From: Bacteroidales bacterium
GTDB taxonomy: Bacteria > Bacteroidota > Bacteroidia > Bacteroidales > Bacteroidaceae
Length of the DNA: 64,000 nucleotides
Direction: 5' to 3'
NCBI GenBank assembly: GCA_029227175.1
Contig: JAQXZK010000034.1
Coordinates: 1 to 64,000, forward strand
The notes beneath the pieces were generated by a model. That model saw only the letters and a program-made list of their open reading frames with translations. It did not search any database and had not been told where the DNA came from. Positions within the stretch are counted from its first letter, which is position 1; the number at the start of each line of letters is the position of its first letter. Below are positions 26,385 to 35,475 of this stretch, in pieces. The position numbers were made by a program, and so were the translations under genes.

Positions 26385-26822
26385 CTATTTTTCTATCTTG
26401 AAAGTCTCAAACGTGTTATCATCATAGAAGATTTTTATTTCTACAATCTTACGTTGTAAACATTTTTGATTGTTAATTGATTGTAATTCAAGTAATTGCT
26501 TGTTTACTTGGGCTAGTTTTAGGCGCAAATCTTCGATGTTTTCAGATTCCGCCTGTCTATCTGCTGGAGAAGGCTCCTTCTCGTTCGACGGATTAGCGTT
26601 GTCTGGCGAAAATAAATCGCTTTCTCCATTGACTAACCAGTCTAAACTAACATAAGGATATCTGTGCTGAAGTTTGGACAACACTTCCAAACTGGGGTAT
26701 TTGTTACGCCCTGACAGGATATGAGCTATTGTAGCCTGTGCCACACCGATGCTATCTGCAAATGCACTTGCATTCAGGGATTCTCTATCCATGATTTGCT
26801 TGATACGTTCTGAAACTGTCAT
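26385..26822 (-). CDS. XRE-type helix-turn-helix regulator with coiled coil
   Basis: A 145-residue protein. Residues 1-65 form a Cro/CI-type HTH (SERIKQIMDRESLNASAFAD, then IGVAQATIAHILSGRNKYPS as recognition part). A Pro/Ser/Glu-rich linker follows, then a coiled coil (about 93-120) that probably dimerises it. No peptidase or ligand domain is seen. It lies 49 bp from pyrK on the same strand. The 1-kb AT-rich gap upstream, with repeated TGTAATATTA words, may hold its operators, which is inference. Confidence 0.8.
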   Translation of the reverse strand: MTVSERIKQIMDRESLNASAFADSIGVAQATIAHILSGRNKYPSLEVLSKLQHRYPYVSLDWLVNGESDLFSPDNANPSNEKEPSPADRQAESENIEDLRLKLAQVNKQLLELQSINNQKCLQRKIVEIKIFYDDNTFETFKIEK

Positions 26823-27819
26823 TTTTTTGCCAAGATTTTAGAAAATTACAATCATAAAACTGGTACAAATGTACAAAATTATTTATTACAAACGTGTTAA
26901 TATTATTATAATAACACAAGTATAAAATGAATCTATCGTTGTAATTCATAGTATTACAAATATACAGAAACAACTCTGAATTGGAACAATGTTACGTATA
27001 TTTTAACTTTAACATCTATTTGTAATTTATTGAAAATTAAGTACATATTATTCAATAAACACATTCTTTTATCGACTTTACCGGACAGGGTCTGCTACCT
27101 TAAAACCTGTTTTTTAATCATAAGCTTAAATAAACCTTCATACAACCCTCTTAATCAATAGGATTTATATGGTTATACTATGGCGTGTTTTTGTTTAGCG
27201 TACTTTTGTAAATAATCAGCCACTCCCCTATCATTACAACTATACATATCATCCGCATATATTACAAGTATATTGTTACATCCATATACACAAAAAAGGA
27301 TATGTAATATTATATTTGTAATATTACGTTTGCAATCTGCGCGAGACAATTATTTGACAAAATTTTTCATTGTCTCAAAATTTTGCTATTCAAAGGATAT
27401 GGAAAGTCAGGTTGGATTACGATTTAGGTTTTACATTTAAAAAACAGGCGGAGTAACCGAGGCAACCACCCCGCATGACGGCTATGTCGAGATGAAGCAG
27501 GAAGTAAGACAGCATGGAAAGAGGCATGAGAACCTATCTGCGTTCTAATGAACGATTGGGTTTAAAATTCTTTACAGAAAATCTTGACTAAATAAGCAAA
27601 ACAGTAAGGATTTGCTGTGAAAATGAGCAAGTGCCCTATTCCGTTCAAAAGGAACAGAAAATAAAAAATGAGAAAATGACCCCCATCAGGCATTTTTTAT
27701 CCCAAAAACGTCAAAAATTTTGGCTAAATACCTTCAAAATTCCCCAACACAGGTACGAAATAATCCGAAAAAAATAAAATGGAAAACGATTCGAAAACAA
27801 TGTATCTGGCCGATTCGTG
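26823..27819. other. AT-rich gene-free gap with repeated words
   Basis: No gene is supported in about 1 kb. The XRE-proximal part is very AT-rich. It has GTGTTA/TAACAC half-sites at about 26894-26917 and a direct repeat TGTAATATTA in 27304-27326. A -7-like TACTTTTG at 27201-27208 has no clear -33 and no ORF after it. Dispersed motif copies occur at 27449-27467 and 27553-27566. The segment 27640-27790 carries many AAAA and TTTT tracts and may hold the end of transcription from either side. Confidence 0.5.
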
Positions 27820-28836
27820 TTAATGTAGAATTTTAAAGAGTAGTTCTTTCATTAAGTCGCCGTCGCTCAGAGAGGTGTTCCCTATTCCTTTAGACTTGGC
27901 ATCTGTCTCGCGTAGCTCCCCTATTATTTGCATCGTTTTGACTCCGGAAAAGACCTTCATCCCCCTCATGTAGTCTTTGGCTGCCCAAGGTGACTTCAAT
28001 CCTAAAAACGAGGCAACGCCCTGATCGGTTCTTTCGGGAGCATAGTAAGCCTGCATAAGCATGGAGAAGAAGCTGAACAGATAGGCCACTGTCATTTGAA
28101 TAGGGTTGTTTTTCGGGTTATTTTCGAAGTAGTTGATTATTCGATTAGCCTTCAAAATGTTTCGATCTAAAATGGCGTTTTTCAGTTCAAAGACATTAAA
28201 TTCTTTGCTGATGCCTATGTTCTTTTCCACCAAGTCTGCCGTAATGATGAGGCTGTTTTTGCATGAGAAGGCCAACTTATCCAGTTCTCCCGTGAGGCGG
28301 TTCAGGTCTCCCCCAACGTATTCCACCATCAGTTCGACAGCTTGATTGTCTATCTTCAATCCTGTTTTGCTTACGTAGTTTTCAATAAAAGCAGGTAACT
28401 GAGCGTCTTTCAGTTTCTTGGATTCATACAACACCCCTATTTTCTCTATTTCTCCTGCCAATTTTTTGCGCCGATCGAGTGTGCCTTGTTTGTGGCACAG
28501 GACCAGAATCGTTGATTCAAGTGGTTTCTGGACATAATAGAGCAGGTCTTCTATATTCTTGATGTTTTGGGCTTCCTTAACAATGACCACCTGGTGTTCG
28601 GCCATCATCGGATATCTCTTGGCTGTATTGATCACATTGGCAATATCAGTGTCGGCACCATATATGACAGTCTGGTTAAATTCTTTTTCTACGTCTGTCA
28701 ACACGTGCTGTTCTATGTACGATGAAATGGCATCAATATAATAATCTTCTGTCCCCATCAGATAGTACACAGGTTTATATCGGCCTGTTTTCAGGTCTGC
28801 CATCACACTGTCGAATGTTATTTCCGCTTTTGCCAT
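27820..28836 (-). CDS. holA: DNA polymerase III delta subunit
   Basis: A 338-residue subunit of the clamp loader, which opens the sliding clamp. N-terminal YYLMGTEDYYIDAISSYI is the usual delta start (RFC-like AAA+ fold without Walker motifs), with ESTILVLCHKQGTLDRRKK in domain I and the C-terminal collar helices including SPWAAKDYMRGMK. Length matches bacterial HolA. It follows the AMP nucleosidase gene by 65 bp on the same strand. Confidence 0.92.
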   Translation of the reverse strand: MAKAEITFDSVMADLKTGRYKPVYYLMGTEDYYIDAISSYIEQHVLTDVEKEFNQTVIYGADTDIANVINTAKRYPMMAEHQVVIVKEAQNIKNIEDLLYYVQKPLESTILVLCHKQGTLDRRKKLAGEIEKIGVLYESKKLKDAQLPAFIENYVSKTGLKIDNQAVELMVEYVGGDLNRLTGELDKLAFSCKNSLIITADLVEKNIGISKEFNVFELKNAILDRNILKANRIINYFENNPKNNPIQMTVAYLFSFFSMLMQAYYAPERTDQGVASFLGLKSPWAAKDYMRGMKVFSGVKTMQIIGELRETDAKSKGIGNTSLSDGDLMKELLFKILH

Positions 28837-28901
28837 TGCTTATTATTGTTCATGCATTTCTTGACCGGCTGAGAGGCTGCCCCCCTATGCCGTATGCTTT
28901 C

Positions 28902-29678
28902 TTACCAGTCGAATTTCAGGTGCTTGACTGTCTTCTTTTCCTGGATAATTGTTTGGAGACTTTCAATGCCTATCTCGACGTGTTTTTGCACAAAATTCGA
29001 GGTAACCATAGCATCACTGCGCTCGGTTTTAACCCCCTCCGGAAGCATGGGTTGGTCTGAAACTAAAAGCAATGCCCCAGTCGGAATATGGTTGGCAAAA
29101 CCACAACTGAAAAGTGTGGCCGTTTCCATATCCACAGCCATAGCACGAGTTTTCAGCAGAAACTCTTTGAAGTTGTCATCGTGCTCCCAGACTCGGCGGT
29201 TGGTCGTGTAAACCGTCCCCGTCCAATAATCAAGTCCGTTGTCGCGGATGGCCGATGAGACAGCACGTTGTAGCATAAAGGCCGGAAGCGCAGGGACCTC
29301 AATCGGTAGATAGTCATTTGACGTACCTTCGCCCCTGATGGCGGCAATCGGCAGAATCATGTCTCCTATCCTGTTTTTCTTGTCGATTCCTCCACATTTG
29401 CCGAGGAAAAGGCAGGCCTTGGGCCGGACAGCCATTAGTAGGTCCATGATAATGGCAGCATTCGGACTACCCATGCCGAAGTTGATAATCGTGATTCCAC
29501 CTGCCGTTGCAGAAGGCATGTTTACACCATCTCGCAGCACGGGTACGCCAAATTTTTCGGCAAAGATATCGACATAGTTATTGAAGTTGGTCAGTAAAAT
29601 ATACTCGGAGAAGTCGGCTAACGGACGTTTTGTATAACGAGGCAACCAATTACTGACTATTTCACTTTTGGTTTTCAT
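28902..29678 (-). CDS. amn: AMP nucleosidase (short Bacteroidetes form)
   Basis: A 258-residue nucleoside-phosphorylase-fold enzyme that should split AMP into adenine and ribose 5-phosphate. NFGMGSPNAAIIMDLL (about residues 66-81), GKCGGIDKKNRIGDMILP (about 93-110), and the nucleobase-site MAVDMETATLF (about 174-184) are present. It lacks the N-terminal domain of the E. coli enzyme (484 residues), as usual for this group. A uridine-phosphorylase-like nucleosidase is the alternative. Confidence 0.88.
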   Translation of the reverse strand: MKTKSEIVSNWLPRYTKRPLADFSEYILLTNFNNYVDIFAEKFGVPVLRDGVNMPSATAGGITIINFGMGSPNAAIIMDLLMAVRPKACLFLGKCGGIDKKNRIGDMILPIAAIRGEGTSNDYLPIEVPALPAFMLQRAVSSAIRDNGLDYWTGTVYTTNRRVWEHDDNFKEFLLKTRAMAVDMETATLFSCGFANHIPTGALLLVSDQPMLPEGVKTERSDAMVTSNFVQKHVEIGIESLQTIIQEKKTVKHLKFDW

Positions 29679-29710
29679 ATAACTATTGCTATATTTGTCT
29701 GAATTTTAAG

Positions 29711-29740
29711 TTGAAGGACAAATTGTTTGACCTATATTTG
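29711..29740 (+). promoter_or_regulatory. promoter of the HsdR_N-type gene
   Basis: TTG (29711-29713), 19 bp, TATATTTG (29733-29740), with the ATG 45 bp downstream. A mirror CAAATATA at 29746-29753 on the other strand could serve the divergent amn gene, though without a clear -33. Confidence 0.6.
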
Positions 29741-29784
29741 ATTTACAAATATACGGTAAAATCGATAATAATAAAATTTTTTTC

Positions 29785-30237
29785 ATGGATATTCTTTCTC
29801 TTCCTTCATTTGAACCCAAAATCAAGGATGTCGACGGACAAAGACTGATATTTGACCAGATACGCCGTCGATATGTCGCGCTGACACCGGAAGAATGGGT
29901 TAGGCAGCATTTCGTCCACTTTCTGACGGATCAATTAGGATATCCCGCCGGGTTGCTGGCCAATGAAGTACAGATATCTCTGAACGGCACCAAAAAACGT
30001 TGTGACACGGTTTTATACAATCGGCAACGTAGTCCATACATGATTATAGAATACAAACGTCCGAATACGGTGATTTCGGATAAGGTCTTTAACCAGATTC
30101 TTCGGTACAACCTCACCATGCATGTAAGATATCTTATTGTAAGTAACGGAATTACGCACTATTGCTGTAAAGTAAATTACGAAGAGAACTGTTACGATTT
30201 TTTAGAAAAAATCCCCCATTTCAACGAGTTGCTGTAA
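29785..30237 (+). CDS. HsdR N-terminal (PD-(D/E)xK) domain protein
   Basis: A 150-residue protein with the nuclease fold of type I restriction R-subunits but without helicase parts. The likely active site is the set CDTVLYN (Asp about residue 73) and MIIEYKRPN (Glu-x-Lys about 88-90), followed by a Gln in VFNQILRYN. Such stand-alone proteins are common and conserved in Bacteroidetes, and no modification or specificity gene is nearby, so this is not a restriction system here. A role in DNA processing is possible. Confidence 0.85.
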   Translation: MDILSLPSFEPKIKDVDGQRLIFDQIRRRYVALTPEEWVRQHFVHFLTDQLGYPAGLLANEVQISLNGTKKRCDTVLYNRQRSPYMIIEYKRPNTVISDKVFNQILRYNLTMHVRYLIVSNGITHYCCKVNYEENCYDFLEKIPHFNELL

Positions 30238-30671
30238 CATGGAACAATAAAAAAACACGTGAAGTAGCCGATGCACAAGGGCCTTTATTGAACTCATGCG
30301 AGAGCAAGACTGTTTGCTCCGAGGCAGAAATCATCTACGATTTATAGAGAAAATTAGGGTCAGTAGAAAACAAGGTGAGGGTAACCACCACTGTAGCTGT
30401 CCTTCGGAAGAAGCAGGTCGAAGGGAAAAACGTCAAAACGTCAAACGTCAACTCGATGCAATCCTTATTTTGCATCTGTCCATTCATTCAATATCTGATT
30501 TCTAACAGTTCTTACAGTTGACAGTTTTCCAAACTTGAGACTGCCATCCGCCATAAAGAAGTAAATATATTATATTTAAATTTTGACCCTCGTATTATGG
30601 GCAAAATCCTGTCGTCTGTAATCTGTAAGATGTGTAAGTTTTTTTGACCTTCACGCAATTCGGGACAACTA

Positions 30672-30703
30672 TTGCATACGTGCCGGAATGAGCCGTATCT
30701 TTG
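30672..30703 (+). promoter_or_regulatory. orphan Bacteroidetes-type promoter
   Basis: TTG (30672-30674), 21 bp, TATCTTTG (30696-30703). Transcription would begin near 30710 and no convincing gene lies before the convergent terminator at 31065-31096. Confidence 0.4.
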
Positions 30704-31064
30704 CAGGTGTGATTCGGACGGGTATTCATCAGCCTCCGCGATGAGGAGCGATGAGGACTCATTGAGGAGCCTTTGAGGGCCCGGCAAGGCTCGGAAATGG
30801 TCGTCCGTCGAATCCGATTATCAAACCTAACACCGTCCTCAACGGCATACAAATGGTCGGCAAACTCTACCTCTGCGCTGGCTTTGAGGAAAAACAACCA
30901 TGGCACGTATAACACCTATCGATGTCATTAACCCAAATCGGTTACTCAGGTTATCTCGCAGATATACTGTAACTCTATGTTGTAAATCAAATTCTATTTT
31001 GTGCATCCATAGGAAAAAACTATCAGTCGCGTTGATGAGTACCCTGGCCTCCCCTTAAAAAGCA

Positions 31065-31096
31065 GATGGCCATGTTGAACGTACAACATAGCCATC
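31065..31096 (-). terminator. terminator after the zinc-ribbon gene
   Basis: GATGGCCATGTTG (31065-31077) pairs with CAACATAGCCATC (31084-31096) with one mismatch and a 6-nt loop. On the minus strand it ends in a TCTGCTTTTT run, 24 bp after the stop of the zinc-ribbon protein gene. Confidence 0.7.
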
Positions 31097-31120
31097 TTCA
31101 TTAAAACGTGCGGTTTTTCT

Positions 31121-31945
31121 TTATTCTTCCTTAGAAAGTCTGCGGCGACGTGCCGGTTTTTCTTTCACATCCTGCTTTACTTCAACCTTTATACCAGCCA
31201 GTTCCGGGTCTATCATGATACGTCCACAATATTCGCAAACGATGATTTTCTTACGTGAACGGATATCGAGTTGTCTCTGAGGAGGAATCTTGTTGAAGCA
31301 ACCGCCACAAGCATCACGTTGCACATAGACAATGCCCAAGCCGTTTCGGGAATTCTTTCTGATGCGCTTGAATGAGGTAAGGAGTCGTATTTCAATCTTC
31401 TTTTCCAGTTCCTGTGCCTTTTCACGGAGTCGTTCTTCTTCCTGGCGTGTTTCAGCAATAATCTCTTCAAGCTCTGATTTCTTTACCTGAAGGTCTTTGG
31501 TACGTTCTTCAAGTTCTTCCTGGCTCTTGGCTTCTTCTTTAACCTTTTCTTCGTGCTGTGCGGTAAATTCTCGGATACGCTTTTCACAAAGTTCAATTTC
31601 CAAGGTCTGGAATTCAATTTCTTTGCTCAAGAAGTCATATTCGCGGTTATTGCGTACATTTTCCTGCTGCTCCTTGTATTTAGCAACAGAAGCACGTGCT
31701 GTTTCGATTTCTGCACGCTTTCCTGCGATAGATTTTCTGAGATCAACAATATCTGTATGAATACGTTCAATGCGTGTATTCAAGCCTGCGATATCGTCCT
31801 CCAAGTCCTGCACTTCAAGAGGCAATTCTCCGCGAATAGTCTTGATTTCATCGATTTTTGACAACATTGTCTGTAACTGATACAGTGACTTGAGCTTCTG
31901 TTCTACGCTCATTTCCGATGTAACTTCTTTCTTTTCTCTTGCCAT
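31121..31945 (-). CDS. coiled-coil protein with C4 zinc ribbon (DUF164 type)
   Basis: A 274-residue protein. Residues 20-190 are a long coiled coil rich in Glu, Lys and Arg. The C-terminal C4 zinc ribbon has ACGGCFNKIPPQ (Cys about 211 and 214) and IIVCEYCGRI (Cys about 236 and 239). The C-terminal tail is very basic. This family is nearly always next to a Nif3-type gene in Bacteroidetes, as here (48 bp downstream of it). It may act on nucleic acids, but no function is proven. Confidence 0.88.
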   Translation of the reverse strand: MAREKKEVTSEMSVEQKLKSLYQLQTMLSKIDEIKTIRGELPLEVQDLEDDIAGLNTRIERIHTDIVDLRKSIAGKRAEIETARASVAKYKEQQENVRNNREYDFLSKEIEFQTLEIELCEKRIREFTAQHEEKVKEEAKSQEELEERTKDLQVKKSELEEIIAETRQEEERLREKAQELEKKIEIRLLTSFKRIRKNSRNGLGIVYVQRDACGGCFNKIPPQRQLDIRSRKKIIVCEYCGRIMIDPELAGIKVEVKQDVKEKPARRRRLSKEE

Positions 31946-31993
31946 AATTATAATATATGTGTAGATGTTTTTTCTATTTATTTGCCACCTCTA

Positions 31994-32785
31994 TTAGAGA
32001 TATTTGATTGGATTGGTATTTATTTTCGTCAAGACGACCCTTAGATCCGGCGATAACTGGCGAAGGACATCGCGGAACAAATCCTTGGTAAACTGTTCAC
32101 TTTCGTAGTGCCCTATTTCGCACAGCAGAATATCCTCGTGGTCGAAGAAATCATGGTAATGCACCTCCCCCGTTACGAACACGTCAGCACCTTTTTCTGC
32201 CGCTTTTTCAATGAGAAAGGCACCCGAACCACCGCACAAGGCTACTTTACTGATTTCTCTACCTTTCAAAAGATTGTGTCTGAGACATTCTACCTCAAAG
32301 ATTTGTTTAAGCATGGCCATAAATTCGCTTTCGGTCATAGGTGTCGGCAGTTCTCCGAGTACACCCGATCCGGTCTCGTTCCATTCCTCTGCCCCGACAC
32401 CTTCAGGCTGCAACACGCGTACATGCTGCAGGTTTAATTTCTCAGCCATTTTGAAGCTTACTCCCCCATGAGCATTGTCCATATTGGTATGGGCTGAATA
32501 TATGGCTATTCCGGCTTGAATAGCCTTCAGAATGCAACGCTCTACGAGATTGCGACCGGTAATCTGTTTGCAGCCTCTAAATATCAGCGGATGGTGCGAA
32601 ATGATTAGGTTACAATCCTGAACGACAGCTTCTTGGATAATGTCCTCAGTAATGTCCAAACACAATAAAACCCCTGTAACTTCCGCATCTGTCAATCCAA
32701 TTTGCAAGCCAGCATTATCATAACTTTCCTGCAACGGCAGAGGCGCGAAATGTTCAAGGGCATCAACGATTTCCTTAACTTTCAT
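31994..32785 (-). CDS. Nif3-like dinuclear metal protein
   Basis: A 263-residue Nif3/YbgI family protein, often labelled GTP cyclohydrolase 1 type 2. Metal ligands are in ISHHPLIF (about residues 63-70), HTNMD (about 99-103) and the C-terminal HYESE (about 229-233). It lacks the central PII-like insert of longer members. The biological role is uncertain. It is first in a two-gene unit with the zinc-ribbon gene. Confidence 0.9.
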   Translation of the reverse strand: MKVKEIVDALEHFAPLPLQESYDNAGLQIGLTDAEVTGVLLCLDITEDIIQEAVVQDCNLIISHHPLIFRGCKQITGRNLVERCILKAIQAGIAIYSAHTNMDNAHGGVSFKMAEKLNLQHVRVLQPEGVGAEEWNETGSGVLGELPTPMTESEFMAMLKQIFEVECLRHNLLKGREISKVALCGGSGAFLIEKAAEKGADVFVTGEVHYHDFFDHEDILLCEIGHYESEQFTKDLFRDVLRQLSPDLRVVLTKINTNPIKYL

Positions 32786-33073
32786 ACCTTGTTTTGGATA
32801 AAAGGGTGTGCAAAGATATACATTTTACAATAAATTATGCGATATAAAGTATTGTTTTTAGTTCCCGCCAGTAAAATTTTACTATAATCCCTAACTAGTT
32901 AGAGCGGGCGGTTATCTCGGTTGCTCCATGATTTTTTTCCAAAAAATCGGCCAATAGACATGAGTTCAACGAGAAATATTCATAAAAAATATGATTTTAA
33001 TATTATATCGCTTAAATTTGCATCAATTCCACAAAAAGTGGAAGATTTAACCTTAATAATAAAATACAAGATT

Positions 33074-34519
33074 ATGTCAACACGAAGAGATTTTCTAAAG
33101 ACTGTGTCTCTGGCTACAGGTGGTGTAGCATTGGGCGGAGTTGACTTGATGGCTTCCAATGCAAAGAAAAAGAAAGTCGTTTCAACTCCTACTCCAGAAA
33201 AAGTGAAGATTGCTTATATCGGTATTGGCAACCGTGGTGAACAAATCATCAACGATTTTGCCAAAACAGGTATGGTTGAAGTGGTTGCACTCTGTGATGT
33301 CGATATGGGCGCGCCACACACACAGAAGACTATTGCCAAATATCCGAATGCCAAGCAATACCGCGACTTCCGCAAGATGTTCGATGAAATCGGTAACGAA
33401 TTTGAGGCTGTTGCCGTTGCTGTTCCTGATTTTGCTCACTTCCCCATTTGTATGCTTGCCGTTTCAGAAGGCAAACATGTATATGTAGAAAAGCCTATGT
33501 GCAGAACCTTCTACGAAGAAGAGCTCCTCATGGAAGCAGCTAAGAAACATCCGAACGTAGTGACACAGGTAGGCAACCAAGGACACTCAGAGGCAAACTA
33601 TTTCCAGTTCAAGGCCTGGAAAGATGCCGGCATCATCAAGGATGTGACCGCTGTAACAGCCCACATGAACAACTCACGTCGTTGGCATCCGTGGGACACA
33701 ACAGAAGAGCCATACGCTTCCTATAAGATAAAATACCCGCCTGCTCATGCCCTTCCCAAAGACATGGACTGGGACACTTGGTTAGGAACAGCTGCCTATC
33801 ACGACTACAGTCCTGACTATCACCTCGGACAGTGGCGTTGCTGGTACGACTTTGGCATGGGTGCCTTAGGCGATTGGGGAGCACACCTCTTGGATACCGT
33901 ACATGAGTTCTTGGAACTTGGACTTCCATACGAAGTGACACTTACCCATGCCAAGGGCCATAACGACTATTATTTCCCCTATTCATCAACCATTCTCTTC
34001 CGTTTCCCGGCACGTAAGGATATGCCACCGGTAGACGTAACATGGTATGACGGTATAGATAATCTTCCACCTATTCCTGCAGGATATGGCGTTCAAGGTC
34101 TCGATCCGAATATTCCGGTAACCAACCAAGGAGCCATCAAGACAAAGCTCAATCCGGGTAAGATTATTTACTCTAAGGAACTCACCTTCAAGGGAGGTTC
34201 TCACGGAAGTCCGTTGACCATCATCCCTGCCGAGAAGGCCAAGGAAATGGCAGACAAGTTGCCGGAAGTGCCCAAGAGTCCGTCTAACCACTTCCAGAAC
34301 TTCTTGCTTGCATGCATGGGCAAAGAAAAGACACGTTCTCCGTTCGAAATCAACGGTGTGCTTTCACAGGTATTCTCTTTAGGTGTAATCGCACAGCGAC
34401 TGAATACCCAACTCTTCTTTGATGCACGCACCAAGCAGTTTACGAACAACAACTTTGCCAACTCGCTTCTCGTCGGCACGCCTCCACGCAAGGGCTGGGA
34501 AGAATTCTACAAATTATAA
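33074..34519 (+). CDS. Tat-exported Gfo/Idh/MocA oxidoreductase
   Basis: A 481-residue NAD(P)-dependent sugar oxidoreductase with a Tat signal (MSTRRDFLKTVSLATGG). The Rossmann start KVKIAYIGIGNRGEQ (about residues 42-56), the YVEKPMCRT motif (about 141-149, with the catalytic Lys of the family) and AHLLDTVHEFLELG (about 275-288) are visible. Export with bound cofactor suggests action in the periplasm. It is followed by a DUF1080 hydrolase gene, 35 bp after its stop. The pair points to oxidation of a sugar to a 3-keto form and cleavage. The ATG at 33074 is chosen because the Tat signal begins there; an upstream frame from 32921 adds 51 residues that look non-coding. Confidence 0.9.
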   Translation: MSTRRDFLKTVSLATGGVALGGVDLMASNAKKKKVVSTPTPEKVKIAYIGIGNRGEQIINDFAKTGMVEVVALCDVDMGAPHTQKTIAKYPNAKQYRDFRKMFDEIGNEFEAVAVAVPDFAHFPICMLAVSEGKHVYVEKPMCRTFYEEELLMEAAKKHPNVVTQVGNQGHSEANYFQFKAWKDAGIIKDVTAVTAHMNNSRRWHPWDTTEEPYASYKIKYPPAHALPKDMDWDTWLGTAAYHDYSPDYHLGQWRCWYDFGMGALGDWGAHLLDTVHEFLELGLPYEVTLTHAKGHNDYYFPYSSTILFRFPARKDMPPVDVTWYDGIDNLPPIPAGYGVQGLDPNIPVTNQGAIKTKLNPGKIIYSKELTFKGGSHGSPLTIIPAEKAKEMADKLPEVPKSPSNHFQNFLLACMGKEKTRSPFEINGVLSQVFSLGVIAQRLNTQLFFDARTKQFTNNNFANSLLVGTPPRKGWEEFYKL

Positions 34520-34554
34520 CCACAATCTATAAAATACAATAATATCTATACATC

Positions 34555-35361
34555 ATGAAGAAAATTATTCTTCCGGCAATCATCTTGGCATGCATGGCAA
34601 GTTGCAAGCAAGCAGACAAACCGGCCGAGGCAGCTCCTTGTTGCCCAATGGCCAAAAACATCGAACTTGCGTTCAAAAACTACGAAAACACCGCAGACAA
34701 CACCCTTACCGACGCCGAAAAAGCTGACGGATGGACGCTCCTGTGGGATGGTGCCACCACACAAGGATGGAGAGGTGCCAAACTGGAGGCCTTCCCCGAA
34801 AGTGGCTGGGTTATTGAAAACGGTATTCTTAAGGTACAGCCCAGTGACGGTAAGGAATCGGCTAACGGTGGTGATATTGTTACTACCCGCACGTACAAGA
34901 ATTTCATCCTCAAGGTAGACTTTAAAATCACACCGGGTGCCAATAGCGGTATCAAATACTTTGTAGACCCGACCTTGAACAAGGGCAAAGGCTCTGCCAT
35001 CGGTTGTGAATTCCAGATTCTGGATGACGACCTCCATCCGGATGCCAAGTTGGGCGTAAAGGGTAATCGCAAGCTGGCCTCCCTCTACGACCTTATTCCG
35101 GCTCCCGAGGTTAAACCTTTGGACAAGGAAGGCTTTAACACTGCAACCGTTATCGTAGCCGGCAAGCATGTCGAACATTGGCTCAACGGTGAAAAGATGG
35201 TTTCATACGACCGCGACAGCCAGCAGTGGAACGCACTTGTAGCTTACAGCAAGTACAAGAACTGGCCGAACTTCGGAAATCTTGAAGAAGGATACATTCT
35301 CCTTCAGGACCACGGAGACGAGGTATGGTTCAAGAATGTGAAAATTAAGGAACTGGATTAA
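34555..35361 (+). CDS. DUF1080 lipoprotein (3-keto-disaccharide hydrolase family)
   Basis: A 268-residue lipoprotein (lipobox MASC, Cys about residue 21). Residues 55-265 form the DUF1080 beta-sandwich, with [14 protein letters not shown] near the start and [15 protein letters not shown]-type core (read as [16 protein letters not shown]). Members of this family are reported to cleave or hydrate 3-keto-glycosides. A CCPMAKN motif near residue 33 is an odd N-terminal extra. It lies 35 bp after the Tat oxidoreductase gene, suggesting that the two act in turn. Confidence 0.88.
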   Translation: MKKIILPAIILACMASCKQADKPAEAAPCCPMAKNIELAFKNYENTADNTLTDAEKADGWTLLWDGATTQGWRGAKLEAFPESGWVIENGILKVQPSDGKESANGGDIVTTRTYKNFILKVDFKITPGANSGIKYFVDPTLNKGKGSAIGCEFQILDDDLHPDAKLGVKGNRKLASLYDLIPAPEVKPLDKEGFNTATVIVAGKHVEHWLNGEKMVSYDRDSQQWNALVAYSKYKNWPNFGNLEEGYILLQDHGDEVWFKNVKIKELD

Positions 35362-35475
35362 ACTCAAATCTAAATGAACCGATTGGGGTTAAAAATCTAA
35401 TGAACTGATTTGAATTGAAGAAGAGGAGAACTCCACAAGAGTCTCCTCGTTTTTTACTGCAAGTAGGAAAAAGAC

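Larger units (their letters stand above)
30238..31120. other. gene-free gap with an orphan promoter
   Basis: These 880 bp hold no acceptable gene. A promoter-like pair (30672-30703) faces right, but no good ORF follows; the longest, from 30901, is 55 codons with no family features. A small hairpin GAGCAAGACTGTTTGCTC lies near 30300, and dispersed motifs occur at 30928-30940 and 30941-30960. The segment may encode a small RNA or hold the remains of a decayed gene. Confidence 0.45.

Noticed and set aside
29785-30237. Type I restriction system
   Set aside because: Only an HsdR N-terminal-like domain is present; no helicase, methylase or specificity genes are adjacent.
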